Origin: Antedon mediterranea
Taxonomy: Eukaryota; Echinodermata; Crinoidea; Comatulida; Antedonidae
Assembly (NCBI RefSeq): GCF_964355755.1
Contig: NC_092670.1
Location: forward strand, 10,479,201 to 10,543,200
DNA: 64,000 bases
Direction of reading: 5' to 3'
Part shown: positions 12,032 to 25,100 of the stretch, piece after piece
Layout: each line of letters starts with the position of its first letter
Numbering within the stretch: position 1 is the stretch's first letter
Notes under the pieces: model-generated
What the model was told of the DNA's origin: nothing
Database searches by the model: none
Seen by the model: the letters and a program-made list of their open reading frames with translations, nothing else
Made by a program: the position numbers and the translations under genes

Positions 12032-12927
12032 CTTATTTGTGGTAACAAGGAACTACTGTACGTTTTCATCTTCTGATGTGCGTATTATAGATGTTCCATC
12101 CAAGTATAATACAATAGAACTTTGTCTGCACCAATCAAAAACGTGTTAGTAATAATACTGTAACTATGTATGAACAAATTTCTAATAGCCTATAAAATCG
12201 AACCATCAAATTCATGGAGTTTTTTAATTATATATTAATATAAATTGAAATTACTATGTAGCTGGATTATAACAGTCTATGATCAATGTTCTGTTGTTTT
12301 TTTTACCAAATTCAGTGTTTTGGTTCAAGTATCTCTATTTTTAAATCTTATTATGCCTCGAAGTCTAATTGAATTTATTTTCATTATTTAAAACACCTTC
12401 TCTAAAACACCTTCTCTACATGTAGAATAATAGAAGCTGCATTATCGTAAATTTAGTATCGTGTTTGTTGACAGTTGACATAAATTAATTTTCACATTGC
12501 TACTAGGACATTACTTTTTAGTAATTGTTGTTGATGCAACGATATATAATAAACAACTACTAATATAATGTAAAATAGCTGTATAATTTATTTCCAAGTG
12601 AATAATATATTAAGATTCAAATCGATGAACAATAGATAAGATTGCAACAAGCTAGTAATGATGCGTAGCAGATATTAGGATGAATGTGTTTAAGATTTAG
12701 AAGCATGTGATTTAATAGTTTCACTAGTCACATTCTATTATGACCAATAAGAATTAAGAATGTCATTGGTGTGCTTGCCTTATGCATAAGGAGTGACCAC
12801 ATTCTTTCATGTAGACTAGTGGACTGTGGTTAATTAATATTTATTGCTTTACTAAGAAAAGTTGGTAACTATCTAATGAAAAAGAACAACAAATTAAGTT
12901 AAGGAACAAACTGTACATATCTCTTAA
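12032..12927. other. 5' flank of FReD gene 1
   Basis: Presumed promoter side of gene 1. No clear TATA element or conserved block was picked out. Mostly AT-rich unique-looking sequence. Confidence 0.3.
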
Positions 12928-13701
12928 GCCCCTTTCTCACAGATGTGCCTGCAATATACCGGTACAGTGCTGGCGTTGTGCCGGTATCGTTACCGGCATA
13001 TACCCATTCTCATCGGACTATCGTGCCGGAAATATAACCGGTATATACCGGCTTTCTGTGAGAAAGGAGTCGGGCATATTCGGCCAATAAAAAGTCTCTG
13101 ACAAAATAATTATTGAGGGCGTCCTTTATTGTTATTATTTTTGTCTAGCGATGATATGGCGGGGAGTGTTAAGTTACAGATTATTATCTTCCTTTATAGC
13201 ATATTTATGCAATACATGCTATGTACAGTATATTGTGCATATATTATACAGGTACAGCAATTAATTTTCCGTCATCGGCAATCTGTAAAACACCTTAGAA
13301 GGCTGTAGGCCTACAATTTACAAGGCGACGAAAGGTCAGGCCTATAGATTATGCTACAAATTTCTTCTTGTCCCCTTATTTTAAGCAGCTCTCTTATCTC
13401 ATTATCCCTCCAGTTCGACATTATTATTGTTAATTGAATTGAATAGGCGCCAAAGTGATACACTTGACCGCGCAAGGTGTCAAAGCCTCGACGGGGAACC
13501 CCGGAATATAACGGCGATACGTTCTCACAGAATGCCCGTCTGGCATTGCGGGGAATATCCCTAGAATATTACTAGGTCTAAAGCAGGTCATGTCGATGCC
13601 GGCATGATGCCAAGACGACCCGTTCTCACAGAAAACCATACCAGCATGGTAATGGTATATTCCCGCAATATTCCTGACACACAACTCTGTGAGAAAGGGG
13701 C
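12928..13701. mobile_element. TIR element with TTAA-like target site
   Basis: Inverted ends GCCCCTTTCTCACAG (left) and CTGTGAGAAAGGGGC (right) over about 774 bp. The flanks are TTAA (12924-12927) and TTTA (13702-13705), consistent with a decayed TTAA duplication of the piggyBac/Kolobok kind. Subterminal CCGGTATA and TTCTCACAGA motifs recur inside. No transposase was seen. Confidence 0.6.
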
Positions 13702-13705
13702 TTTA

Positions 13706-14440
13706 GGGAGATGAATCTGCCTGCCAGACTTAGTAATTCTGACAGGGTCAGTAGCAATGCTCTTAATGTTATATGCTTATTTTGAATCGGCATTTATATA
13801 TTATATATGCCATCTAGAACACTAGTTACAGATTAAATTTTTATATTATATAAGCTTATGTTTTGCGGCGTGCATGAGGTAGAAACATGAGCAAGAATAC
13901 TTGCCACCCGTTTGATAATCATTTTTGAAATGGTGCATGTGAGTGCACATGCTGCTGACCACTTGCTGTCTTCACATCTAAATGACCTGATTGTGACGTA
14001 GTAAAATGGTTCGTGAATTACTAAACGCAGCATTCAGTATTTGCAAAGAAATTGGTTTAAACACAAATTTTTCATAAAAATGTGCCATTCTAACATGGCT
14101 TAAATGAATAAAGGAGAAAGAAAAGGTGCCCAAGCTCAAACAGATTATCGGACTTGCAGTTTAGGAGGAGATACAGGAACAAACTTTGGCTTAGTGCTAT
14201 TATAATATGATGATCAATGAACAAAACATCTTAAACAGCCCCTTTGCTCAAGATTACATATCCAACCTTTCCAGAACTTGGAACCATCCCTTACCTTCAT
14301 ATCACTTTCAACACCCACCAAAAATCATTTCCGTACCCCTGTGTTGAACTATAGTATATATTTGAATAGCTTTAAAAAAAAGTGACCAATAAAGAAATCT
14401 GATGTAATAATAAAACTAGCGTTAAATTTGTCTATTATAA
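13706..14440. other. Intergenic AT-rich sequence
   Basis: No supported coding or repeat feature. The open frame on the minus strand at 13833-14033 has no recognisable domain. Confidence 0.3.
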
Positions 14441-14640
14441 GACAATTCCCTTACCAAAGGAGAATGCTTAAATAGCCTTCGCTAACCATTCACTAGGCAT
14501 TCGAATGCTAATTTACAGGTAATTTTTAGAATTTAGGCATTCATGGTTAAAACCACTTAATCGGAATGCTAAGAAAAGTTTCCAAGCATTCTTTAGGAAT
14601 GCTTACAAGAGTCAATAAGCATTCAGAAGCTATCCCGAAT

Positions 14641-14946
14641 GGTAGTGTGAATGCTAAGTTCATTGGTAGCATTCAGGGAGATATTTTGAATGGTAGTGTG
14701 AATGCTAAGATCATTGGTAACATTCAGGAAGAGATTTTGAATGGTAGTGTGAATGCCAAGATCATTGGTAGCATTCAGGGAGATATTCTGAATGGTATTG
14801 TGAATGCTAAGAACATTGGTAGCATTCAGGGAGATATTTTGAATGGTAGTGTGAATGCTAAGAACATTGGTAGCATTCAGGGAGATATGTTGAATGGTAG
14901 TGTGAATGCTAAGATCATTGGTAGCATTCAGGAAGAGATTTTGAAT
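14641..14946. repeat. 51-bp tandem repeat, six units
   Basis: Six units of 51 bp, each starting GGTAGTGTGAATGCTAAG. Because 51 is a multiple of three, both strands stay open and give repetitive 17-residue peptides (plus strand: NGSVNAKIIGSIQGDIL). This is read as non-coding array sequence of the left arm of the surrounding transposon. Confidence 0.9.
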
Positions 14947-16040
14947 GGTAAACAGTGAAATAATTGAATGCTCAACCAATCAGATCAATCCTCACCAACT
15001 GCCAAAAAAACAACCACCAATTCAAATTCAAGAGACCAAATGGCTAGAGAAAGGCTGAGTTGAGTGAGTGAGGATGCCTACAGTAGACTGCAGCCTTCCT
15101 TCTTTTTACAGCTTACCTGCTGGCAACCCTGACACAGATTTTGCTGATATAAAAGGTATTGTAGCTAGTAGCTATACTTGTTCTTTTATCATTCTGTATT
15201 TGGCTACTAACTAGCTAGGCCTAATAATAATAGGAGGATCAGTATAGCCACACACAGCCTACTAAGTTGAGTTCAGCAGAGAGGGACCAGGGCTAGGCTA
15301 CAGTAGATAGTGAGTGGTTTGGGATTCAGTGGTGGTGGTACTATCAAAAAGTCCTATCAAAAGTCGAATCCCCTAAGTCACTCCCTGGTTATATTGTGTA
15401 GCTGGCCTAGGCTAGTTATAGTATACTATCCCTCTAGAACCACATTGTATCACTGATCAAAAAGAAGGGCTAAATAAACTATAAAAGCAATTTTAAATAA
15501 AAGCAGTTTTCACTCCATCGTTTATTTTATTATAAGAAAATGGGATGGTGAAGGCATTTTTATGCCATGGCAGATTATTTCCTTAATTCCAACATTTGAA
15601 ATGAATAAAAACAGTAACACAACATGTATTTATTTTAAAAAGGGTAAATATTAAATAAAATCCTTTTTATTAAACCTGAATGATACTAATATAATAGTCC
15701 TTCTACAGACTAGAGAATATAGTGCATAATTCAGTTTTATCTGCTATATACTGACTGTACATAAAGGAACATAGAAAACAAAATAAAGAGTCCAACAGGA
15801 GTGCATTGGACAAATCATCTGTTGATGCCATTAGAGGTATTTAACTATAAATTTTAAATCTATTTTAACATGTTCATGTCTTATAAACATGCCTTCAATG
15901 ATCAATTAAATATGAGGGAAAATTGAATCCCACCATTTCTCTTTGTTTTAATTACTTAATCATTCTTTTTATCTTTAATTTCTTTTCACAGGGTGTCGGT
16001 TTTTTATTTCATTAACATATTTCAATATTTTTTTTTGCAG

Positions 16041-16159
16041 AGTATATCAAGGTCGTGGCAGTAAAAAATGATTGGACTCCTGTTTGCCCGGTAGAATTTA
16101 ACAAGAAGTTTGTGTCTAAATGCACCAATGCACGCGCAGGAGTCTACATAAATAGATAA
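16041..16159 (+). other. Exon-like segment inside the GCATTCGAATGC element
   Basis: Follows a good acceptor (atatttttttttgcag). It encodes about 39 residues beginning EYIKVVAVKNDWTPVCPVEF, ending NARAGVYINR and then TAA. Codon use and composition look coding against the AT-rich surroundings. A preceding exon-like stretch ending near 15835 (frame ...ALDKSSVDAIR plus one base, then GTATTT) matches its phase. The protein is not recognised: it could be the tail of a decayed transposase or a captured host exon. Confidence 0.3.
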
Positions 16160-17300
16160 ATATTTTATATATAATTTTTATTTTCATTTATCATATCTTT
16201 ATATTCTCAATTTTGTCCAAGTATTCTCACTTGCACAGATAAAGTGCTAGTGTTGCCAATAGCTCTGCTAATTGATAATTTTTTAGCTTTTTGCTTACTT
16301 TAGTTTGTATCTCCATTGAGATCCACAGCATTGTAATTTTTTTCAGTAATTTGCCTTTTATATATATAGTGTATACTGTATATATATTTCTTTGAAGATG
16401 CCTCCATAAGGAAATTCATGGTGTCAATTGAAGTTTTAAATTAAATATTTTAAAGTAGTTAATTTTGATAATTGTTCATTTGTATATGGCCTTTTTGTCA
16501 TACAGTATAAGTATTACACTCTCTTGCTGTTTATACGTTTGATAGCTTTTTGATACTTTATTTCTGTTTGGGAATGTTAAATATTGAGTATCGACAAAAA
16601 TATATTAATTAAATTTGATTTAAAAAAAATTAAAGTAAAGACATCTTTTATTTTAATGTCTCTTATTGTATATTTGAAGAATTTTTTCGCTTTTCATTTT
16701 AGATTCTTCATAAAAAAAGTGAGAAATCTGGATCACAACATTTCCAACTGTAGAATTTGAATGCTAGACCACGCCCACTAAAAAAGCTCACTAGCACATT
16801 CATCTACTAGCATTCGAATGCTAGGCTAAGCCTTCCAGATTTAGCATTCGAATGCTAGTATAGCATTCAACTAGTAGCATTCGAATGCTACTTTTAGCAT
16901 TCGAATGCTAGTGCTACCATTCACATGCTTAGCTCATTTACATAATTCGGCTCCCTGGAAGGCTTAGCGAAGGCTTAGTGAATGCTAAGAAGCATTCGAA
17001 GGAAGGCTTAGCGAAGGCTTAGTGAAGGCTTAGCGAAGGCTTAGTGAATGCTAAGAAGCATTCGAATGCTAAATTCAGTCATTGAATGCTTATATACCAC
17101 TAGTATTCGAATGCTAAGTATTAGCCCTTCGAATGCCAATAATAGCATTCCAGGAGTAGCATTCGAATGCTTTGTGAATGGTAAGCGAAGGCATTCAGCT
17201 TTGGTAAGGGAACATTTAATGTACCCTATCTAGTGAGTTTACTGGTGCAATTATTAAATAAAGAAATTAAATTTAATTTTGTTCTTTATTGTTCTTTTAG

Positions 17301-17371
17301 GCTTGAAGCTGTTCATTGTGGGTGTCTTCCTTTGTGTCCTAACCAGCTGGTTTATCCTGAAATATTTCCTA
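17301..17371 (+). CDS. Transmembrane-segment exon of an unidentified gene
   Basis: Acceptor (tattgttcttttag), 71 bp, donor GTAAGT. In the frame with two leading bases it encodes [20 protein letters not shown] followed by YFL, a textbook single membrane-spanning helix. A second frame is also open, so the frame choice rests on hydrophobicity and on the fit to the next exon. Upstream exons were not identified; the 14.4-17.2 kb transposon would lie in the intron before it. Confidence 0.45.
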
Positions 17372-17467
17372 GTAAGTTTAGAGTTCTCAACTTGCTATAA
17401 TTGATTTCAGTAGTTTGGATAAAAAAATTCTGTAGTAATTACAAAATAGTTGTCATGTTTGTTTCAG

Positions 17468-17542
17468 AGCATGTACAGAATGATATTCAGAATGACCATC
17501 ACACTGTGATTGTGTTTTGACAAATTGTAATCAAGAAATAAA
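17468..17542 (+). CDS. Terminal exon and polyadenylation signal of the membrane-protein gene
   Basis: Acceptor tttgtttcag. Continuing in phase 0 from the previous exon it encodes SMYRMIFRMTITL and stops at TGA (17507-17509). AATAAA follows at 17537-17542, 28 bp past the stop. The short basic tail after a membrane helix suggests a tail-anchored or C-terminal single-pass protein. The family is not recognised. Confidence 0.45.
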
Positions 17543-18586
17543 ATGGAAATCCAGAACCAGGGCTTTTCGTGGATTGTGGGTCGATGATTAGTCCATCATA
17601 ATTTTGTGTTTTATTTTGGGTTTCTCATAATTTTAAGCCAAATCATAATTTTGGCTAGTATGTATTGCCATAGTATTTATCTCCATTTTCATACAAAAAT
17701 TACATGGCAGCACTGAAATAAGTAATTAAATATTCCAATATTGAATTACCTTGACTCTTGGAATCTATTTTATTATATTTTATGGTGATGCTATTATATG
17801 ACATCAAATGTAAACATTAAAGGAGTATTGTTCTTTATCGAATTACCTCTTTCAATCTTTATTACATTATATAGTATTATATGGTGACGCTATTAAATAA
17901 CATGAATTTAAACATATTTTAACGTTTTTCCTCCGCCTGTCTCTACTGTGTACTACGTACATTTCTCGGGTCCCTTTCTAGCCTGGTAGCAATCTCATTC
18001 GTTAGGTCTAGAGCCTGGCTAGCCTAGTTATTCATTATAGAATTAAAAGGTTATATACTCGGCTTATTGGAAGGCGTATGCTCCTTCTAATAAATGGACC
18101 ACCGGAGGAGTCCCACACCCTAGTTTATTTTATGGACAGATAGGAAGTTTTATCTCGCTTGGCTAGCCTATCAGGTTCCCAGGTTCTCTCATTCCGTCTA
18201 GTTCTAACACTCACTAAGTAATTATTGCTAGATAAATAAGGACTATGTGATTATGACAGGTAGCGTTAGGTTCGACGACAGTGATATTCCGTCGGCTTCA
18301 CATACAATGTAAATAGATAGATAAATGAGGAAAGTTAGTAGATTATATTCTCATGAGCCTTTATGACTCTTTTATTCATAAACTTGCCAACTACAGTATT
18401 GATTAACAAAGATACAAGAACAACGGGATGGATGGTCTCGCTCACTCAAAATCAAAACGAAGAGTGGTAGAGGTTTCTGGCTTTATTTGGCTTGTTACAT
18501 TATAACAATAGGTAGAAAATAAATGATTTGGGCTGTACCAATTTCCGTTACATTATAAAGGAGTATTGTCCTATACCGAATTACTC
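17543..18586. other. Intergenic sequence with a decayed direct repeat
   Basis: The phrase GGAGTATTGTTCTTTATCG near 17821 recurs as GGAGTATTGTCCTATACCG near 18560, so 17.82-18.56 kb may be an insertion or duplication. No coding or TIR structure is clear. Confidence 0.3.
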
Positions 18587-18778
18587 TTACAATCTCTTCT
18601 AGAGGACTGTTTATACAATACAGAACAACAGTTATTTAAACATCTACGACGATTCTGCAGAACACCAAATATTGTACGTAACTATGACAGAAGTACACTG
18701 AATGAAATCACTACAAAATGTAGCTGGACATCTCTCAAGCAACAATATCTAACACTGCTTTCAAGTCAAGAATCATAA
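18587..18778 (+). CDS. Possible terminal exon, unknown protein
   Basis: Acceptor ttacaatctcttctag followed by 63 open codons with cysteines and basic residues (DCLYNTEQQLFKHLRRFCR near the start, YLTLLSSQES at the end), then TAA. The non-repetitive, charged composition is more protein-like than the surroundings. No family is recognised and no upstream exon was identified. It could be a chance open frame. Confidence 0.3.
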   Translation, partial: LQSLLEDCLYNTEQQLFKHLRRFCRTPNIVRNYDRSTLNEITTKCSWTSLKQQYLTLLSSQES

Positions 18779-18879
18779 TGGTGTATCACAATTTTCAAGA
18801 TGCATAATTGCCGTGAATGGTAAATTATTAACTTATATACTACTTTTCAATTGGTATGCACTTTTATTATCCTAGCAAT

Positions 18880-19830
18880 TATACCTGTCTCAGTACAATT
18901 CCAACTAATTTGATATGTCTCATAACCCGGAGGCCAGTATCTCCCTGTATTCACCAACCTCCAACCCTCTTCAATCACATCCCTCACTTAGGGTTAAAAA
19001 AAAAAATAAATCCTTCCCAGTACAATTTTTAATTTGGGAAAAAAACAACTTAAGCTTCATAATGAGAGGCCAAGAGGATGATGCACAACTATGATAGGCC
19101 TATGGTTTAGATACTTTGCAAACTGTGTAAATGAATACTGTAGGTGTCGTATTGGCTAATGATTAAAATATCAATACAGCTACATATGATACAGCTGAAA
19201 TACCTCTGCCCAAGGCTTCTTTCTCCTCTCCCTATCCCAGCCACAATCAACAAACCCTAACTCCTAGAACAGTTCAATCCCAATCATGTTGTCCTTCATT
19301 AGCCCCAAAACGCCAGTATCTCCGCCCCACTAGGTTTGAGACGTTTCTAGTATAAATTATATTGAGCCATACAGTATATCACTCCCAACCCATAACCCCT
19401 CAGTGGCAGTTTTTAAAAAATATAGTTTAAAACATTTCCAGTAGAGTTTCAGCCATGTTGATAGGCCTACGACCCACCCCAAACTCCCAACTCCTTTCCA
19501 GAAATACTTAAAATTCAATTCAATCCTACTACCCTTAGCCCAAGCAAAAATCGCCACCATTCCTTTTACCGCAACTCCCCCCTCCCCCTTCTGACTTTGG
19601 GAATTTTTTAAATGTAGTTTAAAACCTTCACAGTATAATTGCAGTCATTTTGATACCCATATGTATGGTTACGTGCATAAAACAGAAATTTGTATAACGA
19701 ACAGAAAAACACAAAAAGTGGAAAAAAGGTTGGGAATTTTGACCCATAACTTGTATTCAAGATGGCGGATGATGTTCAAATATAGTTTAGAACCTTTCCT
19801 GTACCATTATGGTCATTTTGATACCCCATA
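18880..19830. repeat. Degenerate tandem repeat of roughly 180 bp
   Basis: The phrase (CAGTA)TAATT(G)CAGTCATTTTGATACCC returns several times in diverged form (near 18895, 19440, 19635 and 19800), alternating with pyrimidine-rich stretches. Old tandem array; no coding signal. Confidence 0.35.
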
Positions 19831-20608
19831 TGTGTACAGTAACAAAACAAAGTACAAGCAGATTCATAAGTTAAATTCATACAAAAAGAATTGATCAAAG
19901 TTTTGTTTTTTTGCTGAAAGTGATTTTTTGACGTTAATAAATTCAAAGTTGAATTTTCTAGTAGTTTATTTGCTTTTTAATGTTTAATACTTTCACTTTA
20001 CCTTGGAAAATACATTAGCATTCATCTTGTGTTTCTTTATGTCACTAATTTCCTTGATCATAACCAATATAATAAGATATATAATATACATTCATTGTAA
20101 GTTTTTATTTAATTTTTAATCATTTCAAAATAAGATTCAATTTAAAAACTTCAGCAAATATCCATTAAAAATACTCCTAAAATTAGATTAAAAATTACTA
20201 ATTATTATTAATTAAAATATAGGAAATACTGATTTATGATTAGATATCAATTTGATTTTATTAATTAAAAACAATAATAATAATGTTACTATTGTATTAG
20301 CATAGTTTTAAATAATACAATTAATATTGTTTTTACAGAATGATTTATTATGATTATTTGGTATAATATTTAAAAATGATTAATAATAAAACATTAATTG
20401 TTACTATTATATAATTTAAAATACAAAATGAAAAATTCCGTTTAATAAATTTTAAACAAATCACAGTTGATATGCCAATATATTTGATTAATATGTTATA
20501 ACATTTGGATTATTATAATAACATAATTATTCAATGATAAAGCAAAATGATAATTTAAAAGAAACAAAGAAGAATCTAAATTATTAAATAATTACAGATT
20601 CTGATTTG

Positions 20609-20999
20609 TTATGGTGCTCTTTCAACCATCATCACTGTTGTCTTAAAAGATCAAAATAGTGATCTCAGTTGATGCCATTGTAATGAGCTGTACCTGGTGT
20701 CAGACAAGCCCATTCAGGTATGAATCATGAACATTCTCTTATGGGGCTCTTTCAACCATCATCACTGTTGTCTTAAAAGATCAAAATAGTGATCTCAGTT
20801 GATGCCATTGTAATGAGCTGTACCTGGTGTCAGACAAGCCCATTCAGGTATGAATCATGAACATTCTCTTATGGGGCTCTTTTAACCATCATCACTGTTG
20901 TCTTAAAAGATCAAAATAGCGATCCCAGTTGATGTCATTGTAATCAGCTGTACCTGGTGTGAGACAAAGCCCATTCAGGTCTGAATCATGAACATTCTC
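20609..20999 (-). pseudogene. Three 130-bp tandem copies of the 3' half of the FReD last exon
   Basis: Units 20609-20738, 20739-20868 and 20869-20999 lie head to tail directly downstream of the intact gene 2 last exon. Each encodes a diverged C-terminal FReD fragment (DLNGLCLTPGTADYN and WDRYFDLL) and then an early stop before the usual terminal KRAP. The first two units are almost identical, so duplication was recent. A single related unit lies at 54586-54716. Each unit begins after a CAG that might act as an acceptor, but this is speculative. Confidence 0.7.
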
Positions 21000-21265
21000 T
21001 TATGGGGCTCTTTTAACCATCATCACTGTCTTCTTGAGACTGTGGTACCTTCTATGGAAATTCCACCAGCTGGTGCCTGTCAAACCCTCTGTACCTGGTG
21101 TAAGGTAAAGCCCATTCAGGTTTGAATGATGACAGTTATTGTACCACCAAGCACCTTTGTTATACTCAGCACAGTTAGTACCGATCCCGCTACCGCTTCT
21201 CTTATCATTGTCTCTATCATACGTTGAAAATTGTTGACCATTGTGGCGTGATGTCAAAGAATCAC
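21000..21265 (-). CDS. FReD gene 2, last exon
   Basis: 266 bp, acceptor TTTAG, stop TAA at 21000-21002. Encodes GDSLTSRHNGQQFSTYDRDND, a slightly longer loop containing SGSGIGTNCAE, WWYNNC, SNLNGLYLTPG and terminal SLKKTVMMVKRAP. The calcium site and terminal disulfide are retained. The loop between DND and NCAE is longer than in gene 1. In phase with the exon at 26925-27168 (intron of 5.66 kb filled with repeats). Confidence 0.85.
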
Positions 21266-22100
21266 CTAAACAAACAAAATTTTAAATTCATTTTTAAATA
21301 TTTGTTTTTCTTTCTGTTACAAATAAAATAAAAGATATTTGATATAAAAGGGAAAATAAAACACAAATTTATAAATAGTATTAATTTGTTTTTAATTTTT
21401 TGTTATTAACTATTCTTATATATCATATATTCTTTATTTTATTTTTGTTTTGTCAGAGTTATTATACTTCAAAAGCAATGCATTTTAATAATGAAGAAAG
21501 CCAAAGTTATATGATAAGTAACAAGGCCAACAGCCATTAAGTCGCGTGCTACAATGCATAGTGATACCGGACAGACAGACCGACAGACAGACCGACACAG
21601 ACAGACCGACCGACCGACATAGTGAACTATACTGACCGAAATTACTGAACATTTATATTTTTTAAATTTACACGTGCGTAGCCTGTCACTTTCGACGTGC
21701 TCGTATAACGTAATTTCGAGTTGAAAAGTAAGTCAAGAAAACAGAAATCGGGCAAAAAGAATGCGCAACAACATTTAACGCGCAGTGCGCGCGCAAAAAT
21801 ATGCGCACTCATGGCAATTTTGTAAACGCTTAAAATTGCCTGAAATGTACTCTTATTTCATCGAAAATAAATTTTGAAAATTTTAAGCGCGCGTACGCAT
21901 GCGTTACATGCGCTACGCACGTAATTGTAATGCCATATGATGATTTATGCCCTGAAATTTATTAGTACCAAATTTTATTTAATTGTGATTCATGGTTGTT
22001 AAGATATGATTACAAACGTGATTTCGTTAAATCGTGCGTAGACCGCGTAATTTTTTATTGCGCACCGTGAAAACATAACCACATCGATTCCTGGCCATAA

Positions 22101-25100
22101 TAGTGGGGAACCTAATGTAATTCCGTGAGATTTTAATGCTCAAGTTGAGTTCTTGGCAGTTTTGGAATCCTTGGGACCAGCAGAATTCATTGCAACAGGG
22201 GGAAAATTTTTCCCGACGCTATTTTGGCCGCCATCTTGGATTTAAAAATGGCCCCCATTTTTTACTCAAAACTGATAGTAGCTCCTATTTTAAACCACGT
22301 ACGAACGTAATTTGTGTGATAAATCTTACAATATTATGATAAATCAGTCCAATGGTACAATTTATAATAATAGCATATGGCAGCCATATTGAATTCCAAG
22401 ATGGCCGCCATTAAAAACGTATATAATGTATGCATTTTATAGTCAGGGTCATCGTGTATTTCCGTAGCATTTTAACGCCCAAAGTGAGATTTCACTTCTT
22501 TAATATGGTGGTAGGATACAAAAAATGCTAGGTAACCAATTTTCACGATCCCGTAACCATGGTAACAGCCCCAAGATCAAAATGGCGGCCAATTGGCCCT
22601 ATCTCCGTATCCCTTTGGTCTATCAACAAGATATTGGTATCAAAATACTCGGAGCGAATATATTTATATTCATTGTAATGGAATATTTTGACGAAATGTA
22701 ATACGAAATGGTATTTTTCTGCACTATTGACCTTTGACCTTGACTTGCATTGTATCTAAAAAACGGCTGGTCATTGAAATTTAAAAATGGTCTCAAATTG
22801 CTGAGACCATACATATTTATATTTATTGTAATGCAACATTTTGTTAGAAAATGACCGGAAGTAAAGTTATTGACCTTTGACCTAATCAACATGAACTTGA
22901 TGTATACAATAATCGGCAATTATTTGTGGTAGGTATTAAACAATGGATTTATACATATTATTATCATTTGAATAGCTAATTTCTAATTCACATAATGAAC
23001 CAGCTTGGCTTGATGTAGATGACTAAGTAACAGAGAATAAAAGAATGTAATTAATTTGAATGTAAAGAAACAAGGCCAACAGCCATTAAGTCGCGTGCTA
23101 CAATGCATAGTGATACCGGACCGACATACAGACCGATAGACCGACAGACAGACCGACAGACAGACCGACAGACAGACAGACCGACCGACATAGTGAACTA
23201 TACTGACCGAAATTACTGAACATGTTTAAAAATGTTGAAATGTTTAAAAACATTTATATTTTTTTAATTTACACGTGCGTAGCCTGTCACTTTCGACGTG
23301 CTCGTATAACGTAATTTCGAGTTGAAAAGTAAGTCAAGAAAACAGAAATCGGGCAAAAAGAGTGCGTAACAACATTTAACGCGCAGTGCGCGCGCAAAAA
23401 TATGCGCACTCATGGCAATTTTGTAAACGCTTAAAATTGCCTGAAATGTACTCTTATTTCATCGAAAATAAATTTTGAAAATTTTAAGCGCGCGTACGCA
23501 TGCGTTACATGCGCTACGCACGTAATTGTATTGCCATATGATGATTTATGCCCTGAAATTTATGAGTACCAAATTTTATTTAATTGTGATTCATGGTTGT
23601 GAAGATATGATTACAAACGTGATTTCGTTAAATCGTGCGTAGACCGCGTAATTTTTTATTGCGCACCGTGAAAACATAACCACATTGATTCCTGGCCATA
23701 AGGAATATACTGTGAAAAATTGACCTAGCTAGATTAAACTGATATCAAGATAAGGTCAGAAAGCGATAAAATGCATAGTGATACCGGACCGACAGACAGA
23801 CAGACAGACCGACAGACAGACCGACAGACAGACCGACCGACCGACATAGTGAACTATAGAGTCGCTTCCACACGACTAAAAAAATCTGTATTTAAATAGT
23901 TCTCTTTTCCCGGATCAGGCTCTAGAAGAACAGAAGGAACATAGTTAAAATGGGTTGGTGGTCTTGTTGGCGGCATTACTCAAGATGAGGAAATCGAACT
24001 GGATTTCCCATCGAACTCACTCTTTAACACAAAACACACAAATCCTTCAAGATTTTATCAAAATACATTCATAACAAAATCAACACTTTTTTTAAACATT
24101 GTCTTAGTAATAATTTCAAATGAAGTCAAGAAATAATCTTAAACAGATGATAAAAAAAGAGTTAAAGGTTTTTGAAGTTTGTGAGCAAAGTCTGGTTGTG
24201 GACTCATTGAAAAAAATAAAACTAAACACATTTAGTAGCTTGAAGGGAACATAAAATGCTGTAAACATCCAAAACCTCTTGGTCACTTCTAACAATCTCA
24301 CTCTATCTAATCTAAAATGATTCCTTGGCTTGGCGATATAACTACAAAATGACAGTCAATGTTAGCATTGGAAGATTACTTCTTATATCGAAACATCAAA
24401 GAAGCAACCCCAAGGAACGTCTAATCAAGCAACTGAACCAAGCAATCAAATTATGATCTATAACGACCACGTAATAATTGTATAGCAGTTCAATGTATGA
24501 GAAACCTATATATATGAAATTGAAAAAAAAAAACAAGCATTAGGAAATAAAATGGAACGTCGTTACAAAGTTTAAGAATCAACCACACTCACTCCTTTGA
24601 CTGTCTTAATGGAAAGAATGGGACGAGGATGCTGACACAATAAATGCATGGTATTGATTAATATTTATAAAATATATAAAAACTAAGTAAGTGAATTAGA
24701 AATTAGATATTCAAATGATAATAATATGTATAAACCCATTGTTTAATACCTACCACAAATAATTACCGATACATTCTGAAATAGATAAATGCTTATTGTA
24801 TACATCAAGTTCATGTTTATAAGGTCAAAGGTCAATAACTTTACTTCCGGTCATTTTCTAACAAAATGTTGCATTACAATAAATATGAATATGTATGGTC
24901 TCAGCAATTTGAGACCATTTTAAAATTTCAATGACCAGCCGTTTTTTAGATACAATGCAAGTCAAGGTCAAAGGTCAATAGTTCAGAAAAATACCATTTC
25001 CTATTACATTTCGTCAAAATGTTCCATTACAATGAATATAAATATATTCGCTCCGAGTATTTTGATACCAATATCTTGTTGATAGACCAAAGGGATACGG

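Larger units (their letters stand above)
14442..17213. mobile_element. Long TIR element built from GCATTCGAATGC motifs
   Basis: The ends are TTCCCTTACCAAAG (left, about 14442) and CTTTGGTAAGGGAA (right, ending about 17213). They are followed inward by aligned arrays of AATGCT, CCTTCGCT and GCATTCGAATGCTA; the array at 16760-17200 is especially dense. The left arm also carries a 51-bp tandem array. No target duplication could be recognised. The interior holds exon-like segments at about 15107-15151 and 16041-16159. Confidence 0.65.

Noticed and set aside
14566-14979. Repetitive open frames on both strands
   Set aside because: Both come from the 51-bp tandem array; peptide content simply follows the DNA repeat.
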